Positions 29,796-39,230 of a stretch of DNA of 42,500 nucleotides are shown here, in pieces (positions within the stretch are counted from its first letter, which is position 1; the number at the start of each line of letters is the position of its first letter). The stretch is from Prorocentrum cordatum. Lineage: Eukaryota > Sar > Dinophyceae > Prorocentrales > Prorocentraceae. Below the pieces are notes generated by a model. The model was given only the letters and a program-made list of their open reading frames with translations, was not told where the DNA came from and ran no database searches. The stretch covers positions 1 to 42,500 of the forward strand of contig CAUYUJ010000148.1 in assembly GCA_963575745.1 (NCBI GenBank), read 5' to 3'. A program made the translations under genes and the position numbers.

Positions 29796-30059
29796 GTCGT
29801 GAGGTTCTTGAAGGCCCGTACCCTGGCTTTCCAGGTGGTCCCGAGCGGTCCCGGCCCCAAGAGGCCCCCACAAGGCCCCCACAATGCTCCAAGAGGCTCC
29901 CAAGAGGACCCCAAGGGGCCACAAGAGGCCCCGAAACACCTCCCCAGAATTTTCGAAACTGCCTCCAGGAGGCCCCCGAGAGGCCTCGACGGGATCCCAA
30001 CGACCATCCACGAGACCTCAGACCCACAACCCAAGCACGGTGGCGGGATGGGCCGAAGG

Positions 30060-30172
30060 CTATTAATCCGCCGCCCCCTGTCGATTCATCGCAGGGGTGC
30101 CTGGCGTGCCGAATGGTTCTTTTTCCAAAAGAACTCCCCCTGGGACTTCGGCCCGTCCCGCCGGGGTCCTGG
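30060..30172 (+). repeat. Boundary element, right half (copy 1)
   Basis: It contains AATCCGCCGCCCCCTGTCGA, TTCATCGCAGGGGTGCCTGG, CGTGC and, after TTTTTCC, AAAAGAACTCCCCCTGGG, then CTTCGGCCCGTCCCGCCGGG. It opens a CCAAGATGGCC array. It stands alone here, without the left half seen at 31118. Confidence 0.9.
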
Positions 30173-31117
30173 GAGATTCCCGAAAATCCATCTGTCAATG
30201 CCTTTGCTGCCCCAAGTTGGCCCAAGATGGCCTCCAAGATGGCCACGATGGCCCAAGATGGCCTCCAAGGTGGTCCAAGATGGCCTCCAAGTCCGCCCAA
30301 TATGGTCCGAGACGGCCTCCAAGACGGCCCAAGAGAGTCCAAGACGGCCCAAGAGGCCAGAGGCTAAAATCAGTGACTGTCCTTAGGTGTTTGAAGGATT
30401 TTGGAATTTGCTTCTTCTCGGCATTCCGACGGCTCAAGACGGCCCAAGAGGCCCCCAAGATCGCCCAAGAGGCCCCCAAGAGGGCCCCATGACGGCCCAA
30501 GTGGCCTCCAACACGCCCAAGATGGCCTCCAAGACGTCAAGATGGCCTCCAAGACGGCCCCGAAGCGCCCCAAGAGGGTCCCAAGTCGGCCCAGAAAGGC
30601 CCTCAAGATGGCTCCCTACGGCGTCAGACGTGCCAGGAACCCACCAAGATGGCAGAAGTTGGCTCGAAGCTTGCCCAAGACGGCCCAAGAGGCCCCAAGA
30701 GGGCTTCCAGGAAGGCCAGCAGAGGCCAAACACATTGAGGTTCCTTAGGTTTTTGACGGAGTTTGACATTTGCTTATTCTCGGCCTTCCGACTGCCCGAG
30801 ACGGCCCAAGAGCCCCCAAAAATCGCCGAAAGATCGCTGAAGAGGCCTCCAGGATGGCCCCAGAACGGCCCAAGAGGCCAACAAGACGGCCCCAAGAGGA
30901 CCCCAAGACTGCCCAAGAGGCCTCCAAGACGCCCAAGATGACCCTGCAACATTCCAAGGGGGCCCCAAGTCGGCTCATAATAGAGGCCCCCCCAACGGCC
31001 TCCGACGGCGTCAGACGAACCAGGAGCCCACCAAGGCGGCCGAACATGGCCCTAAGATGGCCCAAGACGGCCCAACGAGGCCTCCAGACGGCCAAGATGA
31101 CCTTCAAGATGCCCACG

Positions 31118-31372
31118 TGTTCCCCGAAGGTTTTCCAAACCGATTCGGGGAACACATGGTCCGATAGCTTGGCAGGTCTGGCCTCAACGTTCGGCCACAT
31201 AGGCGCTTCCAAAAAGGCAGGGGGCGGCGGTGATTCGCCGTAGGCGCCTTCGATCTGCCGCCCCCTGTTGATTCATCACAGGAGTGCCTGGCGTGCTGGA
31301 TGTCTTACGTTCGGGTGCTGGCTCTTTTTCCAAAAAAGAACTCCCCCTGGGGCCTCGGCCCGTCCCGCCAAC
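31118..31372 (+). repeat. Boundary element, full length (copy A)
   Basis: The left half starts with a perfect hairpin. TGTTCCCCGAA and TTCGGGGAACA form the arms, with an inner GGTTT/AAACC stem around TCC. ACATGGTCCGATAGCTTGGC and GCGCTTCCAAAAAGGCAGG follow. The two halves meet at an inverted repeat: CAGGGGGCGGC, then 29 bp, then GCCGCCCCCTG. The right half continues with TTCATCACAGGAGTGCC, TTTTTCCAAAAAAGAACTC and CCTCGGCCCGTCCCGCC. One satellite block ends at its left end and another begins at its right. Confidence 0.9.
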
Positions 31373-32077
31373 TGCCTGCCTCATCGGCACCTTCGCTCAA
31401 GATGGCCCAATATGGCCTCCAAGATGCCTCCAAAACGGCCAAGATGGCCTCCAAGACAGCTAAGATGGCCTCCAGACGCCTCCAAAACGGCCCAAGATGC
31501 ACCCAAGACAGCCGAAGATAGCCTCAAGAAGGCCCAAGACGGCCTAAGAGGCGTCCAAGAGGCCTCCAAGAGGCCTCCAAAATGGCCCAAGAGGCATCCA
31601 AGAGGTCCTCCAGAAAGGCCCGAAGAGGCCAACATCATTGATTTCTTTTGGGCTTTTGAACGAGTTTGGGAGTTGCGCCTTTTCGGCCTTCCGACGGCCC
31701 CAGACGGCCCAAGAGGCCCCCAAGGTCGCCCCAAGATCGCCCTAGAGGCCTCCAAAATGGCCCCATGACGGCCCAAGAGGCCCCCAAGACGGCCCGAAGA
31801 GGGCCCCAAGGCGGCCCAAGAAGCATCTCAGACGCCCAAGAGGGTTTTCCAGACGGCCCTGAAGCGCCCCAAAAAGGCCCCAAAACGGCCCAGCGAGGCC
31901 CCCAAGACGGCTTCCGACCGCATCAGACGGGCCAGGAAGGCCCTGAGACTGCCAGAGAGGCCCTCAAGAAGCCCCCAAAGGCCCCCAAGAGGCCCAAGGA
32001 GTCCCCCAAAAGGCTTCCAAGAGGCCACCAGGAAACTCCCAGGAGGCCCCAAAGAGTGCCCCAACAGGCTCTCACGA

Positions 32078-32127
32078 GGCCTCCTCCTCCTCCTCCTCCT
32101 CCTCCTCCTCCTCCTCCTCCTCCTCTC
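32078..32127. repeat. (CCT)n tract
   Basis: Pure CTC/CCT run ending the satellite block. Confidence 0.97.
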
Positions 32128-32688
32128 GAACACATCTACAACTACACACAGCAAAACTGCACCTTGTTGCGGAGACCAGGGGTGGCAATCATAATTCGAT
32201 TTGGCGCGTCCGTCGGTCTGGGTGGACGGACACCGCCTCACGACCTACGATGGAAGGTGATGGTCGTGCCGACGACGTTGCGCGCCAAGCGTGGAAGCGA
32301 TCACCACGTTGCACGGCGAGGCTTGGCGGCAGCCGCAAGAAAAATCATAACACGAAAAAGCGCTCACGCTCGGACGGGGAATCCTGCACGAAGAAGAATT
32401 TGAAAGCGCGGGGGGTCGGATCGCGAATTTGCTGCTGGGGCACAGGCGGGGGAGGGAAGCGGGCTGCGAGACGTCGAGGCCCCCAGGCACACGGCTGGCT
32501 TCGCTGAGCCAGGGGATGCGGGATGTCGGTGGGGAGCGGCCCAGGGGGCGGGGCCTCGGCGATGGGCAGCGCCGGCAGCCGATGCTTCGCGAAAAGGGGA
32601 CACGCACAAAACGGCACTTAGCGGCCGGGGCGCGGGACACGTCGGGGGCGCGAGTGGCGGCCCCCGACATGCACCCCGCCCCGCCGGC
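32128..32688. other. Unassigned region
   Basis: No gene recognised. The end (about 32612-32650) reads ACGGCACTTAGCGGCC and GGGACACGTCGGGG. This is echoed at 32826-32860, so the stretch 32612-32860 contains an approximately 209-bp diverged tandem repeat around the TIR mini-elements. Confidence 0.45.
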
Positions 32689-32762
32689 TAGGTGTAGTTC
32701 TATAAGTGCTCCGTTTTGTGGGGATGTTTCCGGCGAAACCAGCACGTACAGAACTACACCTA
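32689..32762. mobile_element. Miniature TIR element, 74 bp
   Basis: The start TAGGTGTAGTTCTATAAGTG and the end GCACGTACAGAACTACACCT(A) are inverted copies of each other over 21 bp with about three mismatches. No coding capacity. It is MITE-like in structure. Further single ends of this type (AGTGTAGTTCTATG) occur at about 33370. Confidence 0.75.
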
Positions 32763-32771
32763 GTGCCCGGC

Positions 32772-32834
32772 TAAGTGTAGTTCTGCACGCGCTGGATGTC
32801 TCGCGCGGGGCGAGCACGTACAGACCGGCACCTA
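32772..32834. mobile_element. Miniature TIR element, 63 bp
   Basis: A second, shorter element of the same family begins 10 bp after the first. It starts TAAGTGTAGTTCTGCACGC and ends GAGCACGTACAGACCGGCA(CCTA). The facing ends of the two elements (AGAACTACAC and GTGTAGTTCT) also form an inverted repeat with each other. Confidence 0.65.
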
Positions 32835-33390
32835 GCGAAAGGGGCGGGGTACACGTCGGGTACGTCGTCGCGCCCCGCCAGCAGAGTCAGGAAGGCAAGG
32901 GCCGCTGAACCCCCTGCCTGCCTCCGGGCGGAGGTGTCTGAACGTCCCGGGGCTATCAGAAGGAATTCCAACTGCGGCCTCCGCGCACATCGCTCCCCCT
33001 ATCAGAGTATCTCGCCTGGTCACTATGTTCACCATTCCCCCCCGTCCTTTGCCCTCCCACCCCCCGTTTTTCCTCTACCTGCCGCCCTCCATCTCCCTGA
33101 GCGTTTCCTACTTGCCCCTGGCCCCTGAGTGGCGGCAAACGCCCGCGCCCCCCCGCAGCTGAAAGACTCACCTTGCGCTCATGCTCCAATCCACTCGCGA
33201 GGCGCAAGCCTTGGTTCCAGACTGACAATGGCAAGAGACGCCGAGGCCCCGGCAAATCCAACAGGCGCGATCGGCCCCCTCGAATGGCGGGCGAACCAAT
33301 ACGTAAGACGATGTCGCACAAGTAAATTTGGAATTTCGGGATCCGCGCAAGAAGCTAATCCACTCGCCCAAAGTGTAGTTCTATGCCTGT
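32835..33390. other. Unassigned region
   Basis: No gene or further repeat recognised, apart from an isolated TIR-like AGTGTAGTTCTATG at about 33370. Confidence 0.45.
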
Positions 33391-33396
33391 CCGATC

Positions 33397-33588
33397 CTCC
33401 TCGTCCCCCTCCTCCTCCTCCCCCTCCCCCCCCCGAGAGGCTCCCAAAAAGCCTCCTCCTCCTCCTCCTCCTCCTCCTCCTCCCCCATCCGTCTTCCTGG
33501 TCCTCTTCTTCCTCCTCCTTGTCCTTCTCCTCCTCCTCCTCCTCCTCCTCCTCCTCCTCCTCCTCCTCCTCCTCCTCCTCCCCCTTGT
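33397..33588. repeat. Long CCT/CTC tract
   Basis: Two long CTC runs (about 33403-33482 and 33510-33582) separated by short unique sequence, ending at the boundary element's left half. Confidence 0.95.
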
Positions 33589-33589
33589 G

Positions 33590-33700
33590 TTCTTCGAAGG
33601 CTTTCTACAGCGGGCTGGGGAACATCTAGACCGATAGTTTGGGCAAGCTGTGGCCCAACTTTCGCGACCACAGAGGCGCTTTCCAAAAAGGTAGGGGCGG
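33590..33700 (+). repeat. Boundary element, left half (copy 2)
   Basis: It reads TCTTCGAAGGCTTTCTACAG, GGGGAACATCTAGACCGATA, GTTTGGGCAAGC and GAGGCGCTTTCCAAAAAGGT. The hairpin arms are degraded compared with 31118. Confidence 0.82.
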
Positions 33701-34050
33701 GCATAAGACGGGCCAGAAAAGCCCAAGACGGCAACAGAGGCCTTCAAGAAATCTTGAAGGCCGCCAAGAGCCCCAAGGAAGGAGGCTCCCGGGAGGCCTC
33801 CAAAAGACCCTCAGAGAGCTCAGGAGTGACCACAAATGACCCAGGAGGTTCCCAGAAGGTCTCTTTCTCCTGCTCATCCTCCTCCTCCTCATATTCCTCT
33901 TCTACCTGTTCCTCCCTCCCCTCGCTCTCCAATTCCGTCTCCACATTTTCCCCGAAGGCTTTCCAAACCGACTCGTGGAACACATGGTCTGATAGCTTGG
34001 CTAAGCTCTGACCCAAGTTTCGGCCACATAAGCGTTTTGAGAAATCCCTG
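33701..34050 (+). repeat. Satellite remnant and boundary element, left half (copy 3)
   Basis: A short CCAAGACGGC-type stretch (33715-33810) and a CTC tract (33865-33935) are followed at 33945-34045 by CCCCGAAGGCTTTCCAAACC, GACTCGTGGAACACATGGTC and AGCTTGGCTAAGCTC. Two left halves therefore follow each other in the same orientation within 360 bp. Confidence 0.82.
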
Positions 34051-34527
34051 GGACGGTCAAACAGGTTTCCAAGGACCGCATAATTATCTGGATGTACGGT
34101 AGCTCCGAAGAGGTCTCCAAGAGGCTCCTGAGAAACACCGAGGTTGCACCAATAAGGGCCAAAGAGGCCCAAGAGATGTCCTCCTTCTCCCATTCTTCGT
34201 CTTCCTCCTGTTCCTCCTCCCGCTCCCTCTCCCTCTCACTCTCTCTCATTCTCTCTCTTGCTCGTTCTCGTTCTTTTTCGTTCTCGTTCTCCTCTCTGTC
34301 TCTCTCGCTCTCTCTCTCTCTCTCTCTTTCTCTCTATCCATCTTCATATTCCATCTGCTAATCGTCATCGCGCAGTGGATGATTCATGCTGACCCACATT
34401 GGAAATTTGATGTGGCCATCGAGCGATGAGTCCGCAATGTCACGGCATCTCAGTGAAACTGCATGCACGGCTATGGGCTTGTGAAACGCTCGCGTTGTGA
34501 GCGGGGCTGCTCACGACGCATGGCCGT
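34051..34527. other. Unassigned region with a TCTC tract
   Basis: CTCTCTCT dinucleotides with TTCTCGTTCT interruptions lie at 34215-34335. The rest has no recognisable gene. Confidence 0.6.
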
Positions 34528-34672
34528 GACAATCCGCCGCCCCCTGTTGCCTCATCGCAGGGGTGACCGGCATGCTGAATCCTCTCGCTTTTGGTGTTGT
34601 TGGTTTTTTCCAAGAGAAATTCCCCTGGGGTTGCGGCCCCGCCCGCCGGGGTCCCAGAATGGCCCGGAAAGA
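34528..34672 (+). repeat. Boundary element, right half (copy 2)
   Basis: ACAATCCGCCGCCCCCTGTT, CATCGCAGGGGTGACCGGCA, TTTTTTCCAAGAGAAATTC, then CCCTGGGGTTGCGGCCC and GCCGGGGTCCC. It again opens a CCAAGATGG satellite block. Confidence 0.88.
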
Positions 34673-36057
34673 TCCCGGAATGGCCCGGAAAGGGTGGTTC
34701 CAAAGTTCCTCCTGCTCCAGATGGCTCCAGGATGGCCCAAGATGGTCCAAGATGGCCTCCAACACGGCCCAGGAGAGACCAAGATGCCTCCACGTTCGCA
34801 CAAGAAACCTCTCAGACGGCACAAGACGGCCCCAGAGGCCTCCAAGAGGCCTCCAAGACGGTCCAAGAGGCCTCCAAGAGGTCCTCCACGAGAGCACGAA
34901 GAGGTCAAAATCAATGTGCTCCTCAGGTTTTGAAGGGTTTTGGCTTTTGTTCTTTTCGAGCCTTCCGACGGCTCACGACGGCCCAAGGAGCCCGAAAGAT
35001 CGCCACCAGAGCGCCCAAGAGGCCTCCAAGATGACCCCATGACGGCCCAAGAGGCCTCCAAGACCCAAGACGGCCCAAAGAGGGCGCCAAGGCGGCTCCA
35101 GAGGCATCCAAGACGCCCAAGACGGTCTCCAAGACGGCCAAAATGGCTTCCAACACGGTCAAGATGAGCTTCAAGACGGCCAAGATGGCCGCTAAGACGG
35201 CCAAGATGGCCCAAGATGGACCCGAGAGGTTCCAAGATTGCCACAGAGAAGTCAAAGAGGTGCTCCAGAAAGGCGCGAGGGAGCCAACATCTTAAACTTT
35301 TCTCAGGTGTTTGAAAGATGGTTGTGTTTCCTCGGTGTTGGTGTTCCGACCACCTAAGACGGCCCAAAGAGTCCCCAAACTAGTCCCAGGGGCCTCCCAG
35401 ATTGCTCCAGAACGGCCCAAGAGGCCTTCAAGCCAGCCCCGAGAGGGCCCTAAGAAGGCCCAAGAGGTCTCAAAAACGGCCAAGGTGGTTTCCAAGATAC
35501 CTCAAGACTGCCAAGATGACCTCCAAGACGACCAAGATGGCATCCAAGACGGTAGAAATATCCCCAAGAGAGCCTATGGTGGCCCAAAAGGCGCCCAATA
35601 TACCTCCAAGACAGCCCAAGATGCTTCCAAGACGTCCACCAGGAATGCCCGAAGAGGCCACAATCATTGATTGTCCTTTGGCTTTGAGGGATTTATGCGT
35701 TTTCTTCTTTTCAGCTCTCCGACGGCCCAAAACGGCCTCCAAGATGGCCCCATGACAAGCCAAAAGGCCCCCAAGAGGGCCCCAACATGACCCCAAGACG
35801 GCCCAAGAGGTCCCCAAGACGCCTAAGATGGCCTCCAAGACGGCCAAGATGGCCTCCAAGATGCCGCCAAGACGGCCAAGAAGGCCGCCAAGACGGCGAA
35901 GATGGCCCCAAGATGCACCCACGACGGCCCTGGATGGCCTGAAGATGACCTTCGACTGCCCAAAACGCCCGCCTGAGGCCTCCAAGACGGCCCAAGACCC
36001 TCCAAGACGTCCTCCAGGAGGCCCGAAAGCTCGGACACCTGGTCCGATACCTCGCCC
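34673..36057 (+). repeat. CCAAGACGGCC satellite, block 4
   Basis: The T-rich periodic segment occurs at about 34910, 35287 and 35660, that is, every 375 bp or so. The intervals are filled by CCAAGATGGCCTC and CCAAGACGGCC units. Confidence 0.95.
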
Positions 36058-36322
36058 GACTCCGTGTTCCTCGAAGGCGTTCGAAACCCACTCGGCGAAC
36101 GCGTGGCCCGACAGCTTGGCCGGGCTCAAAACCCAACTTTCGGCCACGCAGGCGCTTCCAAAAAGGCAGGAGGCGGCGGCGATTCGCCGTAGGCGTCTTC
36201 GATAAGATCCGCCGCCCCCTGTGCTTGTCACCAGGGTGCCCGGCGTGCTGGATCCTCTCGGTTCTGGTTTTGGTTTTTTTTTCCAAAAGAACTCTCCCAT
36301 GGGGCTTCGGCCCGTTCCGCCA
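36058..36322 (+). repeat. Boundary element, full length (copy B)
   Basis: Same order as 31118-31372: GTTCCTCGAAGGCG, a CACTCGGCGAAC arm (two mismatches in the hairpin), GACAGCTTGGCCGGGCTC, GGCGCTTCCAAAAAGGCAGG, the inner inverted repeat (AGGAGGCGGCGG facing CCGCCGCCCCCTG), GTTTTTTTTTCCAAAAGAAC and CTTCGGCCCGTTCCGCC. Confidence 0.9.
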
Positions 36323-36625
36323 GCCACGCGGAAGCTGCGCCAGTTAACCCCTTTCACGCCCACATGGCCCCAAATGGACTCCAAGATGCCTCCAAGACGA
36401 CCAAGACGGCTCAAGATGGCCTCCAAGTCCAAGATGGTCCAACACGGCCACCAAGACGGCACCAAAGTCCAAAATGCCTCCAAATCCGCCCAAAAAGCCT
36501 GTAAGACGGGCCAAGACGGCCCAAGAGGTGCCCAAGAGGCCTCCAAGACGGCCCAAGACGCCTCCGAGAGGTCATCCGTAAATCATTTATAATCCGTTGG
36601 TGTTTGAAAGATTTTCGTATTTGCC
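36323..36625 (+). repeat. CCAAGACGGCC satellite, block 5
   Basis: A short satellite block ending in the T-rich periodic segment (GTGTTTGAAAGATTTTCGTA, TTTGCCTTGTTT). The conserved array-associated block begins directly at 36632, exactly where the next satellite unit would normally start. Confidence 0.92.
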
Positions 36626-36631
36626 TTGTTT

Positions 36632-36690
36632 CCCAACCCTCCTGCGTTGGGTACTCGTTTTGAATAGAGCACTGTGGTCTCCACCTTCTT
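36632..36690 (+). repeat. Array-associated conserved block, copy 3
   Basis: CCCAACCCTCCTGCGTTGGG, TACTCGTTTTGAATAGAGCA, CTGTGGTCTCCACC. Compared with copy 1 it has a 3-bp deletion and a few substitutions. It is followed by a CTCCTCC tract (36690-36722) and array C. Confidence 0.88.
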
Positions 36691-36727
36691 TCTCCTCCTC
36701 CCGCCTCCTCCTCTCTTCTCTTGTGGG

Positions 36728-37810
36728 GCTGCGATCTGTGAAGCCGTCGCCACTTTCGAGGGCTGCTGGGTAGCCCGGCGGAGTGACGCCCTACGGGGAC
36801 TCAGATTAGACCTCGCCATCTCTGGGGGGGCTGCGATCTGTGGAATTGTCGCCACTTTCGGGGGCTGCTGGGGGGACCAGCGGAGTGACGCCTTACGGGG
36901 ACTCAGATTCGACCTCGCCATCCCTGGTGGGGCTGCGATCTGTGAAACTGACACCACTTTCGAGGGCTGCTGGGGGGGCCCAGCGGAGTGACGCCCTACG
37001 GGGACTCAGATTCGACATCGCCATCCCTGGGGGGCTGCGATATGTGAAACTGTCGCCACTTTCGAGGGCTGCTGGGGTGCCTAGCGGAGTGGCGCCCTAC
37101 GGGGACTCAGATTCGACCTCGCCATCTCTGGGGGGCTGCGATCTGTGAAACTGTCGCCACTTTCGAGGGTTGCTGGGGGGCCCAGCGGAGTGACGCCCTA
37201 CGGGGACTCAGATTAGACCTCGCCATCCCTGGGGGGCTGCGATCTGTGAAACTGTCGCCACTTTCGAGGGCTGCTGGGGGGCCCAGCGGAGTGACGCCCT
37301 ACGGGGACTCAGATTAGACCTCGCCATCCCTGGGGGGCTGCGATCTGTGAAACTGTCGCCACTTTCGAGGGCTGCTGGGGGGCCCAGCGGAGTGACGCCC
37401 TTCGGGAATTCAGATTCGACCTCGCCATCCCTGGGGGGCTGCGATCTGTGAAACTGTCGCCACTTTCGAGGGCTGCTGGGGTGGCCAGCGGAGTGACGTC
37501 ATACGGGGATTCAGATTAGATCTCGCCATCCCTGGGGGGCTGCGATCTGCGAAAGTGTCGCCACGTTCGAAGGCTGCTGGGGGGCCAGCGGAGTGACGCC
37601 CTTCGGGAATTCAGATTAGACCTCGCCATCCCTGGTGGGGCTGCGATCTGTGAAACTGTCGCCACTTTCGAGGGCTGCTGGGGTGGCCAGCGGAGTGGCG
37701 TCATACGGGGATTCAGATTCGACCTCGCCATCCCTGGGGGGCTGCGATCTGCGAAAGTGTCGCCACGTTCGAAGGCTGCTGGGGGGGCAAGCGGAGCGAC
37801 GCCCTACGGG
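36728..37810 (+). repeat. Array C: ~10.7 units of a 101-102-bp satellite
   Basis: GCTGCGATCTGTGAAACTG marks each unit at 36728, 36830, 36932, 37034, 37135, 37236, 37337, 37438, 37539, 37640 and 37741. The unit also holds TCGCCACTTTCGAGGGCTGC, CAGCGGAGTGACGCCCTACG and GGGACTCAGATTAGACCTCG. The period is 102 bp for the first units and 101 bp afterwards, because of the length of a G run. Unlike arrays A and B the unit does not keep a reading frame. Confidence 0.97.
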
Positions 37811-37867
37811 GAGGAGGAACGGAGGAGGAGGAGGAGGAGGAGGAGGAGGAGGAGGAGGAGGAGGAGG
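37811..37867. repeat. (GGA)n tract
   Basis: GGAGGA tract between array C and the duplicated segment. It is absent from the second copy of the module. Confidence 0.95.
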
Positions 37868-38311
37868 CAGAGAAGCTGGCGCGCGAGCTAGGTCTCGATC
37901 GCTTCCTGCACTAGATATAAACAGGTATGATCCTGTGGACAGGCAACAGGCATGCGTTGACCGAACTCTTGCAAAAACGAAACAGTCTCTTGCTTCCTCC
38001 CTCCTCTTTCATCATCGCCGCCCTAGTCCTCCTGTCACCTTCTGCATTCATGCTGCTGCTGCTGCGATGGCTCCTCGCCCCTTCCTACTGGGTTCGTCCT
38101 TCTCCTGTCCCTCGTTCCCGCCCCCGCTATTGTTTAAAGAGCCTTGAGACCTACTCCTCGTCTTATCGATTGCTGTTCTGTGAGTCGTGCAACATTACGC
38201 ATCCCATGTAGGCCGCACTACAAATCGCCGCGCCTGCACTGTCACGGTTCTTGCTAATGTTTCCCTACTCCTCTTGCCACGTGATGCCATCGGGTTGGGT
38301 ACGTCGCAGGG
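37868..38311 (+). repeat. Module-specific segment, copy 1 (~445 bp)
   Basis: Starts GCAGAGAAGCTGGCGCGCGA and ends GGTTGGGTACGTCGCAGGG. It is repeated at 39231-39679 with roughly 90 percent identity by eye. It contains ATATAAACAGGTATGATCCT, a CTGCTGCTGC run and CATTACGCATCCCATG. A 170-codon frame covers part of it, but the second copy does not preserve that frame, so I call no gene. Confidence 0.9.
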
Positions 38312-38318
38312 AAATGTC

Positions 38319-38375
38319 CCAACCCTCCTGCGTTGTGTACTCGTTTTGAATAGAACACTGCGGTCTCCACCTCCT
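38319..38375 (+). repeat. Array-associated conserved block, copy 4
   Basis: CCCAACCCTCCTGCGTTGTG, TACTCGTTTTGAATAGAACA, CTGCGGTCTCCACC. Nearest to copy 3. A long CTCCTCTC pyrimidine tract (38366-38530) and array C' follow. Confidence 0.88.
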
Positions 38376-38551
38376 CCTTCTCCCGCCTCCTCCCTTCCCT
38401 CCTCCTCTCTCGTCTCTTGCTCCTCTCCTTCTCTCCCCTCCTCCTCTCCTCTCTTGCATCCCTTCTCCTCTCTTCGCTCTTCCTCTCTTGCATCCCTTAT
38501 CCTCTCTTCGCTCCTCCTCTTCTTTCTTGCCTTTTACGTCATCTCTGGGGG

Positions 38552-39098
38552 GCTGCGATCTGTGAAACTGTCGCCACTTTCGATGGCCGCTGGTGGGTCC
38601 AGCGGAGTGGGGCACCACGGGGACTCAGATTAGACCTCGCCATCGCTGAGGGGCTCCGATCTTTGAAACTTTCACCGCTTTCGAGGGCTGCTGGTGGGTC
38701 CAGCGGAGTGAGGCACCGTGGGGACTCAGATTAGACCTCGCCATCTCTGGGGGCTGCGATCTGTGAAACTGTCGCCACTTTCGAAGGCTGCTGGTGGGTC
38801 CAGCGGAGTGAAGCACCATGGGGACTCAGATTAGACCTCGCCATCTCTGAGGGGGGCTGCGATCTGTGAAACTGTCACCAATTTCGAGGGCGGCAGGTGG
38901 GCCCAGCGGAGTGAGGCACCACGGGGACTCAGATTAGACCTCGCCATCTCTGGGGGGCTGCGATCTGTGAAACTGTCGCCACTTTCGAAGGCTGCTGGGG
39001 GGTCCAGCGGAGTGAGGCACCACGGGGACTCAGATTAGACCTCGCCATCTCTGGGGGGCTGCGATCTGTGAAATTGTCGCCAATTTCGAGGGCTGTCC
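38552..39098 (+). repeat. Array C': ~5.5 units of the 101-bp satellite
   Basis: Units start at 38552, 38653, 38753, 38856, 38957 and 39058. They carry GTGGGTCCAGCGGAGTGAGG and CACCACGGGGACTC where array C has GCCCTACGGGGACTC, so the two arrays are distinct subfamilies that homogenised separately. Confidence 0.96.
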
Positions 39099-39230
39099 AG
39101 GGCGACGACGATAGACAACCTACTGATGGTGCGCGACCCGGGCCTTGACTTTCTTGCCCGCGGCCCACCGGCAGACCTTGCGGAGAAACTGCGGAAGTTC
39201 AGCTTCCGCACTGCAACATGCAGGAACGAG
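39099..39230. other. Unique spacer
   Basis: Non-repetitive sequence between array C' and the second module-specific segment, without a counterpart in the first module, where a GGA tract occupies this place. It contains GGAAGTTCAGCTTCC, a small palindrome. Confidence 0.6.

Larger units (their letters stand above)
29796..32075 (+). repeat. CCAAGACGGCC satellite, blocks 2-3
   Basis: More than 2 kb of the degenerate 10-12-bp repeat, punctuated by the T-rich periodic segment at about 30365, 30725 and 31625 (CTTCTTTTCGGCCTTCCGAC core). Boundary elements lie at 30060-30172 and 31118-31372. The long minus-strand frames (WAVLGASWGPLG types) and plus-strand K/P/R-rich frames derive from the repeat. 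Confidence 0.95.

Noticed and set aside
8775-39098. CRISPR-like organisation (conserved block followed by an array)
   Set aside because: The arrays are contiguous tandem repeats without unique spacers, unit sizes are 78-102 bp, there are no cas-like frames, and the DNA is eukaryotic. The similarity is only architectural.
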